From Ectothiorhodospira shaposhnikovii (GTDB lineage: Bacteria; Pseudomonadota; Gammaproteobacteria; Ectothiorhodospirales; Ectothiorhodospiraceae), in the NCBI RefSeq assembly GCF_022227765.1, contig NZ_JAJMLZ010000007.1:62001-126000 (forward strand): a stretch of DNA of 64,000 bases, given 5' to 3'. This document shows positions 18,983 through 28,099 of this stretch, in pieces. The first letter of the stretch is position 1; each line of letters opens with the position of its first letter. The notes beneath the pieces are model-generated. The model had not been told where the DNA came from. It did no database searches and saw only the letters and a program-made list of their open reading frames with translations. The position numbers and the translations under genes are program-made.

Positions 18983-21709
18983 GTGAACAACCCGGACACT
19001 TCCAGCATCGACCTGGCCGGTCAGGTGGAAACCGGCGGTCGCAAACCCGGACCACCGGTCCGGGCGCTGCTCTATGTCACCGCCCTGGCCTGGTCGCTGT
19101 TCCAGATCTGGATCGCCTCACCCCTGCCCTTCTGGTTCGACGTTTTCGTCGTCTCCGAAACCCAGGCCCGGTCCATCCACCTGGCCTTCGCCGTCTTCCT
19201 CGCCTTCATCGCCTTCCCCGCCGTCAGCCCCATGGCCAGGCATCGCCCCCTGGCGGGCATCTTCTTCCTGCTGCTGGCCGCCGGCCTGTTCGGCCTGGCC
19301 CTGTACCAGTTCATCCAGGACATCCCCAGGGCCTGGGTCTTCGCCGCCACCGGCGGCGCCGTCCTGCTGGCCGCCTGGCCGTCCCTGCGCCCCGCCCCGG
19401 CCGAGCGCGTGCCGGTAGCCGACTGGCTACTGGGGGGCATCGCCGCCTTCTGCGCCGCCTACCTGTTCCTGTTCCACCAGGAACTGGCACAGCGCCCCGG
19501 CGCACCCACTCCCCTGGACCTGGCCATCGCCGGCTGCGGCATGGCTTTGCTGCTGGAAGCCACCCGCCGGGTGCTGGGGCCGGCCCTGATGATCATTGCC
19601 CTGGTATTCCTGCTCTACACCTTCGCCGGCCCCTGGATGCCCGACATGATCGCCCACCGGGGGGCGTCCTTCGCCCGCGCCATGTCCCAGCAATGGCTTT
19701 CCAACGAAGGGGTCTTCGGCATTGCCCTGGGGGTCTCCACCAGCTTCGTCTTCCTGTTTGTGCTGTTCGGTGCCCTGCTGGAAAAAGCCGGTGCCGGCGG
19801 CTATTTCATTCGCGTGGCCTTCGCCCTGCTGGGCCACCTGCGGGGTGGCCCGGCCAAGGCCGCCGTGGTGGCCTCCGGCATGACCGGCGTGGTGTCCGGT
19901 TCTTCCATCGCCAACGTGGTCACCACCGGCACCTTCACCGTGCCCCTCATGAAACGGGTGGGCTTCCCCGCCCACAAGGCCGGGGCGGTGGAAGTGAGCA
20001 GTTCGGTCAACGGACAGCTCATGCCGCCGGTCATGGGGGCCGCCGCCTTTCTCATGGTGGAATACGTGGGCATCCCCTACGTGGAGGTGGTCAAGCACGC
20101 CTTCCTGCCGGCGGTGATCGCTTACATCGCCCTGTTCTATATCGTTCACCTGGAAGCCATGAAGGCCGGCATGGAAGGACTGCCCAGGCGCCATGAAAGC
20201 ACCTGGCAGCGCCGCCTGCTCGGTTTCGGCCTGACCGTCTCGGGGCTGTTCATCCTGGCCGGCGTCACCTACTACGGCCTGGGCTGGATCAAGACCGTCA
20301 CCGGCGACGCTTCCACATGGGTGATCGGCACGCTGGTGATGGCCGCCTACCTGGGTCTGCTCTGGATCGCCTGCCGGGTACCGGAGCCCCACATGGTGGA
20401 CGAAGGACATCTGGAACTGCCGGATCCCGGACCCACCCTGCAGGCGGGACTGCACTACCTGCTGCCGGTGGTGGTGCTGGTGTGGTGTCTGGTGGTGGAA
20501 CGGCTCTCCCCCGGCCTGTCGGCGTTCTGGGCGGTGGTGTTCATGATCTTCATCATGGTGACCCAGCGGCCGCTGATGGTGCTGTTCGGGCGCCGACAGG
20601 ACAATGCCTTCCTGCGGGGTTTCAAGGACCTGGCCGACGGCATGGTGCAGGGCGCCCGCAACATGGTGGGCATCGGCGTGGCCACCGCCGCCGCCGGGAT
20701 CATCGTCGGCACCGTGGCCATGACCGGCATCGGCCTGGCCATGACCGACCTGGTGGAATTCCTCTCCGGCGGCAACCTGATGCTCATGCTGCTGCTCACC
20801 GCCGTCATCTGCCTGGTGCTGGGCCTGGGTCTGCCCACCACCGCCAATTACATCATCGTCGCCACCCTGATGGCCCCGGTGATCGTGGAACTGGGCTCCA
20901 TGCACGGCCTGCTGATCCCGCTGATCGCCGCCCACCTGTTCGTGTTCTATTTCGGCATCATGGCCGACGTCACCCCGCCGGTGGGCCTGGCCTCCTTCGC
21001 CGCCGCCGCGGTCTCCCGCGCCGACCCGATCCGTACCGGGGTGCAGGCCTTCATCTACAGCCTGCGGACCGTGACCCTGCCCTTTTTGTTCGTGTTCAAC
21101 ACCCAACTCCTGCTCATCGGCGTGGACAGTCTCTGGCAACTGGTGATCACCTTCATGGGCGCGCTCACCGGCATCCTGATGTTCGCCGCCGCCACCCAGG
21201 GCTGGTTCCTGACCCGCAGCCGCCTGCACGAATCCGCACTCCTGCTGGCGGCGGCCCTGGTGATGTTTGCCCCCAACCTGCTCATGGATCGCATCCACCC
21301 CCGCTATGACCACCTGCCCGCCGCCGAGATCCAGGCGGTGGCCGAGGCCACCGCGGGCGGGGGACAACTGCGGCTACGGGTGGAAGGCATGGATCTGGAC
21401 GGTCGGGAAGTGACCCGGGCCGTGATGCTGCCGCTGGGCGAACCGGCCCCGGCAACCCAGCGCCTGCGCCAAGCCGGCCTGGGCATCATGGCCTTCGGTG
21501 ATCAAGTGAGTATCAGTTTCGTCGCCTTCGGCAGCCCGGCGGAACGCCTGGGACTGGAACCCGGCTGGCAGATCACCGAAGTGATGGTACCCGCCAGCCG
21601 GCCGGCTCCCGAATGGTTCTACCTGCCCGCCCTGGCCCTGCTGGGCCTGATCGCCTGGCGGCAGCATCGCCGTCGGGATCCTGCCGCCCCAATGTCCACC
21701 CCGAGGTGA
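18983..21709 (+). CDS. TAXI-type TRAP transporter permease, fused small and large subunits
   Basis: A 908-residue polytopic membrane protein combining the DctQ-like and DctM-like parts of a TRAP transporter. The N-terminal third has several helices (from about 30 to 240). The DctM core carries GSSIANVVTTGTFTVPLMKRVGF, AVEVSSSVNGQLMPPVMGAAAF, VLGLGLPTTANYIIVATLMAP and FGIMADVTPPVGLASFAAAA. The C-terminal 200 residues hold extra helices and a soluble stretch resembling DUF3394, often fused to these permeases. Transport is expected to be ion-gradient driven with the binding protein upstream. Confidence 0.9.
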   Translation: MNNPDTSSIDLAGQVETGGRKPGPPVRALLYVTALAWSLFQIWIASPLPFWFDVFVVSETQARSIHLAFAVFLAFIAFPAVSPMARHRPLAGIFFLLLAAGLFGLALYQFIQDIPRAWVFAATGGAVLLAAWPSLRPAPAERVPVADWLLGGIAAFCAAYLFLFHQELAQRPGAPTPLDLAIAGCGMALLLEATRRVLGPALMIIALVFLLYTFAGPWMPDMIAHRGASFARAMSQQWLSNEGVFGIALGVSTSFVFLFVLFGALLEKAGAGGYFIRVAFALLGHLRGGPAKAAVVASGMTGVVSGSSIANVVTTGTFTVPLMKRVGFPAHKAGAVEVSSSVNGQLMPPVMGAAAFLMVEYVGIPYVEVVKHAFLPAVIAYIALFYIVHLEAMKAGMEGLPRRHESTWQRRLLGFGLTVSGLFILAGVTYYGLGWIKTVTGDASTWVIGTLVMAAYLGLLWIACRVPEPHMVDEGHLELPDPGPTLQAGLHYLLPVVVLVWCLVVERLSPGLSAFWAVVFMIFIMVTQRPLMVLFGRRQDNAFLRGFKDLADGMVQGARNMVGIGVATAAAGIIVGTVAMTGIGLAMTDLVEFLSGGNLMLMLLLTAVICLVLGLGLPTTANYIIVATLMAPVIVELGSMHGLLIPLIAAHLFVFYFGIMADVTPPVGLASFAAAAVSRADPIRTGVQAFIYSLRTVTLPFLFVFNTQLLLIGVDSLWQLVITFMGALTGILMFAAATQGWFLTRSRLHESALLLAAALVMFAPNLLMDRIHPRYDHLPAAEIQAVAEATAGGGQLRLRVEGMDLDGREVTRAVMLPLGEPAPATQRLRQAGLGIMAFGDQVSISFVAFGSPAERLGLEPGWQITEVMVPASRPAPEWFYLPALALLGLIAWRQHRRRDPAAPMSTPR

Positions 21710-21713
21710 TCCG

Positions 21714-22364
21714 ATGCGTCCGATCCTGTTCATTGCCCTGCTGGCCCTGCCCCTGAGCCTACCGGCGCAGACCGGCGGACCGGAACTGGAAGTCTATCTG
21801 CAGCGGCAGATCAGTGACTGGAAAATAGAGGGCGACACGGTGGAAACCCGCATGAACCGGCTGGGTCTGCGCCTGCACGAACAATTTCTGGATGGGTTCT
21901 GGATGGGGCTCCACGGCGGTTATCTGAGCCTGACCCAGAGCGGCAGCCCCAGCACCCGGGGCATGGATCTCACCGGCTGGTATCTGGGCACTTCGGGACG
22001 CTGGCGAATGCTGCAGGCCGGCCCGGCCACCCTCAGCGCCCTGGGCCGTTTCACCTACCACGAGGCGGACGCGAACGATGCCGGGCAAAGCACCCGTATG
22101 GTCTGGAATGAGTGGGGAGCGGGCCTGGAATCCGCGTTCCGGTTCGATCCGCTGCAGCTGCGCCTGGGCGTGGACTACGCCCGGGTGGATGGCGATGAAA
22201 CCGCCCGGGGCGACATCCGGCGCAGCGCCACTCTGCGCGAGGAGGAGTCAGTAACCGCCACCGCCGCCCTGGACGTGTTCGTGGATGCCACCGGACGGGT
22301 GACCCTCCAGGCGGAGTCCGGCGGACGTCGCGGCGCCGGCATCTGGTTCTCCCGGCAATTTTGA
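21714..22364 (+). CDS. Predicted outer-membrane beta-barrel-like protein, unknown function
   Basis: A 216-residue protein with a signal peptide (RPILFIALLALPLSLPAQ). The remainder alternates polar and hydrophobic residues in barrel-like strands (FWMGLHGGYLSL, GWYLGTSGRWRML, LQLRLGVDYARV) and ends in Phe (WFSRQF), the usual C-terminal signal of outer-membrane barrels. It starts 4 nt after the TRAP permease, so it may be co-transcribed. I do not recognise the family. Its last 117 nt overlap the 3' end of a convergent exonuclease gene. Confidence 0.65.
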   Translation: MRPILFIALLALPLSLPAQTGGPELEVYLQRQISDWKIEGDTVETRMNRLGLRLHEQFLDGFWMGLHGGYLSLTQSGSPSTRGMDLTGWYLGTSGRWRMLQAGPATLSALGRFTYHEADANDAGQSTRMVWNEWGAGLESAFRFDPLQLRLGVDYARVDGDETARGDIRRSATLREEESVTATAALDVFVDATGRVTLQAESGGRRGAGIWFSRQF

Positions 22365-22889
22365 TCCATGGCGCACCAGCCGCCACAGATTCAGCATGTA
22401 TTTGACGTCGCTATCCGCCTGATGGGCAAAGCCCGGTGTCAGCTTCCAGGCTTTGTCCATCAGGTTGCGCAGCAGATCCGGCGGTCGGTATTCCGGGGGC
22501 GGCAACCGGGGCTCCAGCAGCTTGAACAGGTCCCCCAGCCGAAAACGGGGCATGGCGTTGCCGCTGACGAACAGGCGTCGCAGCCAGAAACGGTCCAGAT
22601 GGACTCCGTCGGTAAAGACCACCTTGCCGGCCAGGGCCTGATTCATGCGCCGGCATACCCAGTCGATGTCCCGACCCTCGTCCTCGATGGATTCACGGGT
22701 GATGCCGTGCATCTCCTCCGCCCTCTCGCACCAGTCACTCCACTCCTCGGCGGGACGGATCAGCCAGCACTCCACCTGTCCCACGCCATCGGACCAGGCC
22801 ACCTGGATCGGGTAGCTCTGTTCGCTGAGCGATGACGCCTCGAAATCCAGAAAACAGGGAAGCGTGCTATGAGAGAAAGGATCTGGCAT
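22248..22889 (-). CDS. DEDD-type 3'-5' exonuclease-like protein
   Basis: A 213-residue protein related to the DnaQ/RNase T exonuclease superfamily. The first acidic motif is CFLDFEASSLS (Asp and Glu near residues 14-16), a second acidic site lies in VVFTDGVHLDRFWL, and GFAHQADSDVKYML carries the His and Asp of the third motif. It probably trims nucleic acid 3' ends, but substrate is unknown. The last 39 codons, a Gly-rich low-complexity tail, lie opposite the end of the barrel-protein gene, so the functional protein may effectively end earlier. Confidence 0.72.
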   Translation of the reverse strand: MPDPFSHSTLPCFLDFEASSLSEQSYPIQVAWSDGVGQVECWLIRPAEEWSDWCERAEEMHGITRESIEDEGRDIDWVCRRMNQALAGKVVFTDGVHLDRFWLRRLFVSGNAMPRFRLGDLFKLLEPRLPPPEYRPPDLLRNLMDKAWKLTPGFAHQADSDVKYMLNLWRLVRHGSKLPGEPDAGAATSAGLRLEGHPSGGIHEHVQGGGGGY

Positions 22890-22998
22890 AAAGAAACTTG
22901 GCGAGAGCCAGGACAGGGTTGATCATCATAACCTGCGTACCCGGAGGCACCAACCCCGCGTTGGGCCTGCCCGGCCACTGGAACGGGTTTTCAAGGAC

Positions 22999-23766
22999 AT
23001 GAGCAACGCCTTTTTGCGACTGGAAAAAAATACCCGCGGCCGGGATTTCGTGGTGGGCGACCTGCATGGCATGTTCTCGGCCCTGGAACAGGCCCTGGAC
23101 AATCTCCGCTTCGAGCCGGACCGGGACCGCATGATCTCCGTGGGCGACCTGATCGATCGCGGACCCGAGTCCCACCGGGCCCTGGAATTCCTCGCCGCCC
23201 CCTGGTTCCACGCGGTTCAGGGCAATCATGAACAACTGCTGCTGGATTCCGCCGTCGACAAGGACCTGGCCTGCAGTTGGCTGAGCCTCAATGGCGGCGA
23301 ATGGTGGGTCTCCATCTCTCGGGAACAGCAGGAGCGCTTCCAGCAGACCCTGCAACAACTCCCCTTCGCCATCGAAGTGGACACCGATCAGGGCTTGGTC
23401 GGCATCGTGCATGCCGACATCCCGCCGGACATGCCCTGGCAACGCTTCAGCCAACGCCTGGAAGACGAACAGAAGCTGCGGGACTACGCCCTGTGGTCCA
23501 GAAAACGCATCAATCGACTCCTCAAGGGCGAGACGATCCCGTCGGTGCCGGGCATCGACCTGGTGATCTTCGGCCATACCCCCGTCCCGGAGGCACGTCT
23601 TTGCGGCAACATCTATTATCTGGATACGGGGGCCACCTACGGCCATCAATCTCGGGACGCCAAGCTCAGCATCCTGCAGATCCACCCGCGGCGAAACCTG
23701 ACCACCCTGAACACCGCCCGCAGAAAGGATAAAAACGGGGATGACGACCGATCAGGATCAGACTGA
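22999..23766 (+). CDS. PrpA-like metallophosphatase (PPP family)
   Basis: A 255-residue calcineurin-type phosphoesterase. The metal motifs are in order: VVGDLHGMFSALE, SVGDLIDRGPES, VQGNHEQLLLDS and, later, VIFGHTPVPEA with LDTGATYG. This layout matches bacterial serine/threonine phosphatases such as PrpA or ApaH-related enzymes. It overlaps glcE by 26 nt, suggesting translational coupling, though no functional link to glycolate metabolism is known. Confidence 0.85.
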   Translation: MSNAFLRLEKNTRGRDFVVGDLHGMFSALEQALDNLRFEPDRDRMISVGDLIDRGPESHRALEFLAAPWFHAVQGNHEQLLLDSAVDKDLACSWLSLNGGEWWVSISREQQERFQQTLQQLPFAIEVDTDQGLVGIVHADIPPDMPWQRFSQRLEDEQKLRDYALWSRKRINRLLKGETIPSVPGIDLVIFGHTPVPEARLCGNIYYLDTGATYGHQSRDAKLSILQIHPRRNLTTLNTARRKDKNGDDDRSGSD

Positions 23767-24811
23767 AGCACTACAGACGCGACTACGCCAGGCCCATGCC
23801 GACGGCAGTCCGGTGGACATCCGCGGCGGCGGCAGCAAAGGCTTCTACGGTCGCCCGGTCAATGCCGCGCCGCTGGAGATCGGCGGCCATCGCGGCATCA
23901 TCGACCATGAACCGGGGGAACTGGTCCTCACCGCCCGAGCCGGTACCCCCCTTGACGAGATCCGGACGCGCCTGGCCGGGCATGGTCAGATGCTGCCCTT
24001 CGAGCCGCCGGCCTTCGGCCCCCGGGCCACCTTCGGCGGCACCATCGCCACCGGTCTCTCCGGCCCCCGCCGCCCCTATGCCGGTGCCGTGCGCGATGCC
24101 GTCCTGGGGGTGCGCATGCTCAACGGGCAAGGCGAAGTGCTGCGCTTCGGCGGTCAAGTGATGAAGAATGTCGCCGGCTATGACGTGTCCCGACTGATGG
24201 CCGGGGCCCAGGGCACCCTGGGCATCCTGCTGGACATCTCCGTCAAGGTGCTGCCCCGACCGGCCTTCACGCTCACCCTGATCCAGGCCGCCAGCGCCTC
24301 CCGCGCCCTGGAATCCCTGCAGGAATGGGGCTTGCGCCCCCTGCCCCTCTCCGCCGCCTGCCATGTGGATGACACCCTCCATATCCGCCTGTGTGGTGCC
24401 CGCCAGGGCGTGGAACAGGCCGCTGAACTGATCGGTGGGGAAGTGATGGAGGGCGCCGACGATTTCTGGCACGGCATACGGGAACAGACCCACTCCTTCT
24501 TTCATGGAGGCGCCCCCCTGTGGCGCGTGAGCGTTCCCCCCGGCACCCCCATGACCGGATTCCCCGAGGCCTGCCTGGTGGACTGGGGGGGCGCCCTGCG
24601 CTGGTTTTACAGTGAAGCACCGGCCGCGGACATCCGCGCCCTGGCCGAAGCCCGCGGCGGACATGCCACTCTCTTCCGGGGGCATGCCGGCGGTCGCATG
24701 GAACCCTTCCATCCCCTCCCCGCCCCCATGCTCACCCTGCAGCGTCGCCTCAAGGTGGCCTTCGATCCCCGGGGCATCCTCAACCCGGGCCGCCTGTATC
24801 CGGAGCTCTGA
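23741..24811 (+). CDS. glcE: Glycolate oxidase FAD-binding subunit
   Basis: A 356-residue subunit of the glycolate dehydrogenase complex that oxidises glycolate to glyoxylate. It has a PCMH-type FAD domain: VDIRGGGSKGFYG, GELVLTARAGTPLDEI, GPRATFGGTIATGLSGPRRPYAG and GGQVMKNVAGYDVSRLMAGA. It overlaps the phosphatase upstream and is 2 nt from glcF. The catalytic flavin subunit gene glcD is normally adjacent but is not found here. Confidence 0.93.
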   Translation: MTTDQDQTEALQTRLRQAHADGSPVDIRGGGSKGFYGRPVNAAPLEIGGHRGIIDHEPGELVLTARAGTPLDEIRTRLAGHGQMLPFEPPAFGPRATFGGTIATGLSGPRRPYAGAVRDAVLGVRMLNGQGEVLRFGGQVMKNVAGYDVSRLMAGAQGTLGILLDISVKVLPRPAFTLTLIQAASASRALESLQEWGLRPLPLSAACHVDDTLHIRLCGARQGVEQAAELIGGEVMEGADDFWHGIREQTHSFFHGGAPLWRVSVPPGTPMTGFPEACLVDWGGALRWFYSEAPAADIRALAEARGGHATLFRGHAGGRMEPFHPLPAPMLTLQRRLKVAFDPRGILNPGRLYPEL

Positions 24812-24813
24812 TC

Positions 24814-26037
24814 ATGCAGACCCGCCTGGTGGATGCCATTGCCCAGACCACCCGCGGAGCCGAGGCGGATCATATCCTCCGCAGCTGCGTCCATTGCGGG
24901 TTCTGCAACGCCACCTGCCCCACCTACCAGCTGCGCGGCGACGAACTGGATGGCCCCCGCGGCAGGATTTACCTGATCAAGCAGGTCCTGGAGGGCGAGC
25001 CTCCCAGTCGCCGCACCCAGCAGCATCTGGATCGCTGCCTCACCTGCCTCAACTGCATGACCACCTGCCCCTCCGGGGTGGACTACCGGCATCTGGTGGA
25101 GATCGGACGGGAACAGGTGGAACGACAGGTGGCGCGTCCCTGGGCCGACCGCCTGCAACGACGCCTGTTGCGGCAGATCCTGCCCAACCGGATGCTGTTC
25201 AACTTCCTGCTGCGTACCGGCCAGGCCCTGCGCCCGCTATTGCCCGGCTCGCTGCGTCGGCGCATCCCGGAACGCCACCACCGAGGTAGCTGGCCGCTCC
25301 CACGCCATGCGCGGCGCATGCTGGTGCTCCAGGGCTGCGTCCAGCCGGCCCTGCAACCGGACATCGACGCCGCCCTGGCCCGGTTGCTCAACCGCCTGGA
25401 CATCAGCCTGATTCCCACCCAGGGTGGATGCTGCGGCGCCATCGACATGCATCTGAGCGCCGAGGATGCCGCCCGCGACCGGGCCCGGCACAATATCGAC
25501 GCCTGGTGGCCTCAGTTGACAGCGGGCGCCGAAGCGATCCTGATCACCGCCAGCGGCTGCGGCGCCCATGTGCGCGACTACGGCCATCTGCTGCGTGAAG
25601 ATCCCGACTACAGGGACAAGGCCCTGCGGGTCAGCGAGCTGACCCGGGACCCTTGCGAAATTCTGAATCCGGAGGATATCCGACGTCTGGCCGTGGATGG
25701 CCGCAACCGGACTGTGGCCTTTCATCCCCCCTGTTCCCTGCAGCACGGCCTGAAGCTGGGCGGCCGGGTGGATGCCCTGCTGCGCAGTGCCGGATTCCAG
25801 TTGCTGCCGGTGGCGGAGAGCCACCTGTGCTGCGGTTCGGCGGGGACCTACTCCCTGCTGCAGCCGGATCTGGCGGCCCCCCTGCGGCAGCGCAAGCTGG
25901 AACACCTGGAGCGGGATGGCCCCCAGCTCATCGCCACCGCCAACATCGGTTGCCAGACCCACCTGCAGGCCGGCACCGACACCCCCGTGGTCCACTGGAT
26001 CAAGCTGCTGGACAACCCGGGGCTGCAGGGACGCTGA
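24814..26037 (+). CDS. glcF: Glycolate oxidase iron-sulfur subunit
   Basis: A 407-residue electron-transfer subunit. Two [4Fe-4S] ferredoxin motifs are visible, RSCVHCGFCNATCPTY (near residues 27-42) and CLTCLNCMTTCPSGVDY (about 77-93). Two CCG domains typical of heterodisulfide-reductase-like proteins follow, with QGGCCGAIDMHLSAED and ESHLCCGSAGTYSLLQ. It passes electrons from glycolate to the quinone pool. It is the last gene before ssrA. Confidence 0.94.
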   Translation: MQTRLVDAIAQTTRGAEADHILRSCVHCGFCNATCPTYQLRGDELDGPRGRIYLIKQVLEGEPPSRRTQQHLDRCLTCLNCMTTCPSGVDYRHLVEIGREQVERQVARPWADRLQRRLLRQILPNRMLFNFLLRTGQALRPLLPGSLRRRIPERHHRGSWPLPRHARRMLVLQGCVQPALQPDIDAALARLLNRLDISLIPTQGGCCGAIDMHLSAEDAARDRARHNIDAWWPQLTAGAEAILITASGCGAHVRDYGHLLREDPDYRDKALRVSELTRDPCEILNPEDIRRLAVDGRNRTVAFHPPCSLQHGLKLGGRVDALLRSAGFQLLPVAESHLCCGSAGTYSLLQPDLAAPLRQRKLEHLERDGPQLIATANIGCQTHLQAGTDTPVVHWIKLLDNPGLQGR

Positions 26038-26092
26038 AAAAAACACCGGATGACAAGGAACCTCCATTCGGGTAACCTGTCCATTACTTTAA

Positions 26093-26445
26093 GGGGGCGA
26101 CCTGGCTTCGACGTGGGTCGTGAAACCTGAGGTGCATGCCGAGGATACAGCTAACCTCGTCAAAATGCTGTAACGCTATAGTTGCCAACGACGACAACTA
26201 CGCTCTGGCCGCCTAAAAACCGGTCAGCCTCTGACGGGATTTGCTTGTAGGTTCTACTCAGAGGTCATCGCATACAAGCTCGTGGAGCGGACCTGCCCGG
26301 GTCTTAACCACTAAAACCGATCGGGCTCGCGCTGCGGTATCCTGTTCGTCGGAGACCAAGGCGTTAACCTAAAAGACGAACTAAGCATGTAGTACCAAGG
26401 GCGTAGGGCTTGCGGACGCGGGTTCGATTCCCGCCGCCTCCACCA
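26093..26445 (+). ncRNA. ssrA: Transfer-messenger RNA (tmRNA)
   Basis: A 353-nt one-piece tmRNA. The 5' end GGGGGCG pairs with CGCCTCC next to the encoded CCA to form the acceptor stem. The T-arm reads GCGGACGCGGGTTCGATTCCCGC with TTCGATTC in the loop. The tag reading frame at 26184-26216 encodes ANDDNYALAA followed by TAA, close to the E. coli tag ANDENYALAA. Pseudoknot segments lie between. Its role is rescue of stalled ribosomes with SmpB. Foreign and broken genes begin directly downstream, consistent with ssrA as an integration site. Confidence 0.97.
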
Positions 26446-26456
26446 GCAAAACGAAA

Positions 26457-26497
26457 AAGCCCATCCGATTCAGTAGCTTACGGATGGGCTTTTTTTT
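26457..26497 (+). terminator. Rho-independent terminator of ssrA
   Basis: AAGCCCATCCG and CGGATGGGCTT form a perfect 11-bp stem around a 13-nt loop and are followed by a T-run. It lies 11 nt after the tmRNA CCA. Confidence 0.92.
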
Positions 26498-26606
26498 GAT
26501 CCCACACTGGCTCCCACAATCCTGAAAGTGCTTGTCCTGCCTGTTCACCTCACCAGAACAGGAGTGCCGACCGTGCACCACTGGGCGTGACCGGCCCGGT
26601 TTCTGG

Positions 26607-26861
26607 TAGACTCCTTCGTATGGCGTCGATGAGCGTTACAAGGAGAAATGCTGCGACGGTGACGCCAAGGACTGGCTGGAGCAGCTTCGTATTCTGCGCG
26701 ATGCCCACGGCATCACACCGGACACCTCCCTTGCCACCGTTCAGCAGCAGACCGCAAAAGCGCCGGTTGCCAACAGCAACTTCCTGAAACAGGCCTTCCT
26801 CGAAGGCTGCCAGCGGGTCGGTCTGTTTGATGCTATTGCAAAGGAGGGAGCCGCGCCATGA
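26607..26861 (+). pseudogene. C-terminal fragment of an unrecognised protein
   Basis: An open frame without a start codon begins after an in-frame TAG at 26604-26606 and runs to TGA 26859-26861. It encodes a hydrophilic, protein-like segment (for example DERYKEKCCDGDAKDWLEQL and SNFLKQAFLEGCQRVGLFD). Its stop overlaps the ATG of the next short frame. It looks like the tail of a gene whose front was lost during island rearrangement. The family is not recognised. Confidence 0.45.
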
Positions 26862-26944
26862 CCTTTGCCTCTGCATTCACCATCACCAACCGCATGACCT
26901 CCGCGAGCTCCCGCATCGAAGAGGCAGCCAGGGAGGCAACATGA
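26858..26944 (+). CDS. 28-residue short frame, possible Fic N-terminal remnant
   Basis: ATG 26858 to TGA 26942-26944, overlapping both the preceding fragment (ATGA) and the following fic gene (ATGA). The peptide starts MTFASAFTITNRMTSASSRI, which resembles the extreme N-terminus of some Fic-family proteins (FTITNR followed by a helix). It may be a leftover start of a deleted fic gene that now couples translation to the intact gene downstream. Confidence 0.35.
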   Translation: MTFASAFTITNRMTSASSRIEEAAREAT

Positions 26945-27945
26945 AATATCAGCCACCCTACACCATCACCCCCGAGATCCTGAACCGGGTCGCCGCGATC
27001 AGCGAGGCCATCGGGCGGCTGACCGTGCTCACCGATCAGGCGAGAGCCTTGCGGCTGCGGCGCATCAATCGCATCCGCACCATTCGCGGTTCGCTGGCCA
27101 TCGAAGGCAACACCCTGAGCGAGGCGCAGATCACCGCGATTCTGGAGGGCAAGCGGGTCATCGCCCCGCCTCGCGAGGTGCAGGAGGTGAAAAACGCCCT
27201 GGCCGCCTACGACCGGTTCGACAGCTGGAAGCCAGTGTACGAAAAGGACCTGCTGGAGGCGCACAAAATTCTGATGTCCGGCTTGATCGACGAGGTAGGG
27301 CTGTATCGGCACGGCGGTGTGGGAGTGATGGCAGGCCAGCAGGTGATTCACATGGCCCCGCCCGCCGACCGGGTTCCCCATCTGATGGGCGATCTGTTTC
27401 GCTGGCTGGCCGCCACTGATGCCCACCCGCTCATCGCCAGTTCGGTTTTTCACTACGAGTTCGAATTCATCCACCCCTTTGCCGACGGCAACGGTCGCAT
27501 GGGGCGGCTGTGGCAGAGCCTGATCCTGGCCCGCTGGAATCCCCTGTTCGCCGACATCCCGGTGGAAAGCCTGATCTTCGAGCACCAGGCCGAGTACTAC
27601 CAGGCTATTCAGGAAAGCACCCAAAAGACCGATTCCGCTCCGTTTATCGCCTTCATGTTGCGGATGATCCTGGATACCGTGACCAGCTCGACCCCGGAAG
27701 TAACCCGGGAAGTTACCCCGGAAGTTCGACTGCTCTCAGTTCTTGCCGGAGAGATGACCCGGCAACAACTCAAAGAGGCGCTCGGGCTGAAAGATGATGA
27801 GCATTTCCGCAAAGCCTATCTGCTCCCGGCTCTGGATGGCGGTCTGATTGAAATGACCATCCCAGACAAGCCGCGCAGCAGCAAGCAGAAATACCGCCTG
27901 ACCGACAAGGGTCGTCAGGTGGTGGCCCGGCACGGCGGCGGATAA
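26941..27945 (+). CDS. Fic-family protein (AMPylase-type, class II inhibitory motif)
   Basis: The protein has 334 residues from ATG 26941. An intact catalytic motif HPFADGNGRMGR (178-189) predicts nucleotidyl transfer to a target hydroxyl. SLAIEGN (51-57) matches the N-terminal (S/T)xxxE(G/N) inhibitory motif that restrains activity in cis. After the Fic core the C-terminus has a winged-helix-like region (about 265-330: LSVLAGEMTRQQLKEALGL, then KYRLTDKGRQVV) preceded by a short repeat, TPEVTREVTPEV. Such Fic-wHTH proteins are common on islands. The start overlaps the preceding short frame. Confidence 0.88.
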   Translation: MKYQPPYTITPEILNRVAAISEAIGRLTVLTDQARALRLRRINRIRTIRGSLAIEGNTLSEAQITAILEGKRVIAPPREVQEVKNALAAYDRFDSWKPVYEKDLLEAHKILMSGLIDEVGLYRHGGVGVMAGQQVIHMAPPADRVPHLMGDLFRWLAATDAHPLIASSVFHYEFEFIHPFADGNGRMGRLWQSLILARWNPLFADIPVESLIFEHQAEYYQAIQESTQKTDSAPFIAFMLRMILDTVTSSTPEVTREVTPEVRLLSVLAGEMTRQQLKEALGLKDDEHFRKAYLLPALDGGLIEMTIPDKPRSSKQKYRLTDKGRQVVARHGGG

Positions 27946-27948
27946 CTT

Positions 27949-28099
27949 GCGACAGACATGGTGATTCGGCAGAGTGTCGTCGAGGATGGCGGCGACGATG
28001 TCGGGTGCCAGCGTGGTCAGGTTGACCTTCCTGGTGCCAGGCTTGGGATTGGCCGACGGCTTCAGGCAGAAGAACAGCGGACCGGACCACGCGCGGTTA
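27949..28099 (-). pseudogene. Remnant of a recombinase-like protein
   Basis: On the minus strand, a frame without start or proper end reads FFCLKPSANPKPGTRKVNLT followed by TLAPDIVAAILDDTLPNHHV. The LAPDIVAAILD block resembles the C-terminal helix-turn-helix of some phage-associated serine recombinases. It is a short piece squeezed between two fic genes and further evidence of decay. Confidence 0.4.

Noticed and set aside
26381-26581. Minus-strand frame across the 3' end of tmRNA (contains AAGIEPASASP)
   Set aside because: This is the familiar false protein produced by translating the complement of a tmRNA or tRNA 3' end.
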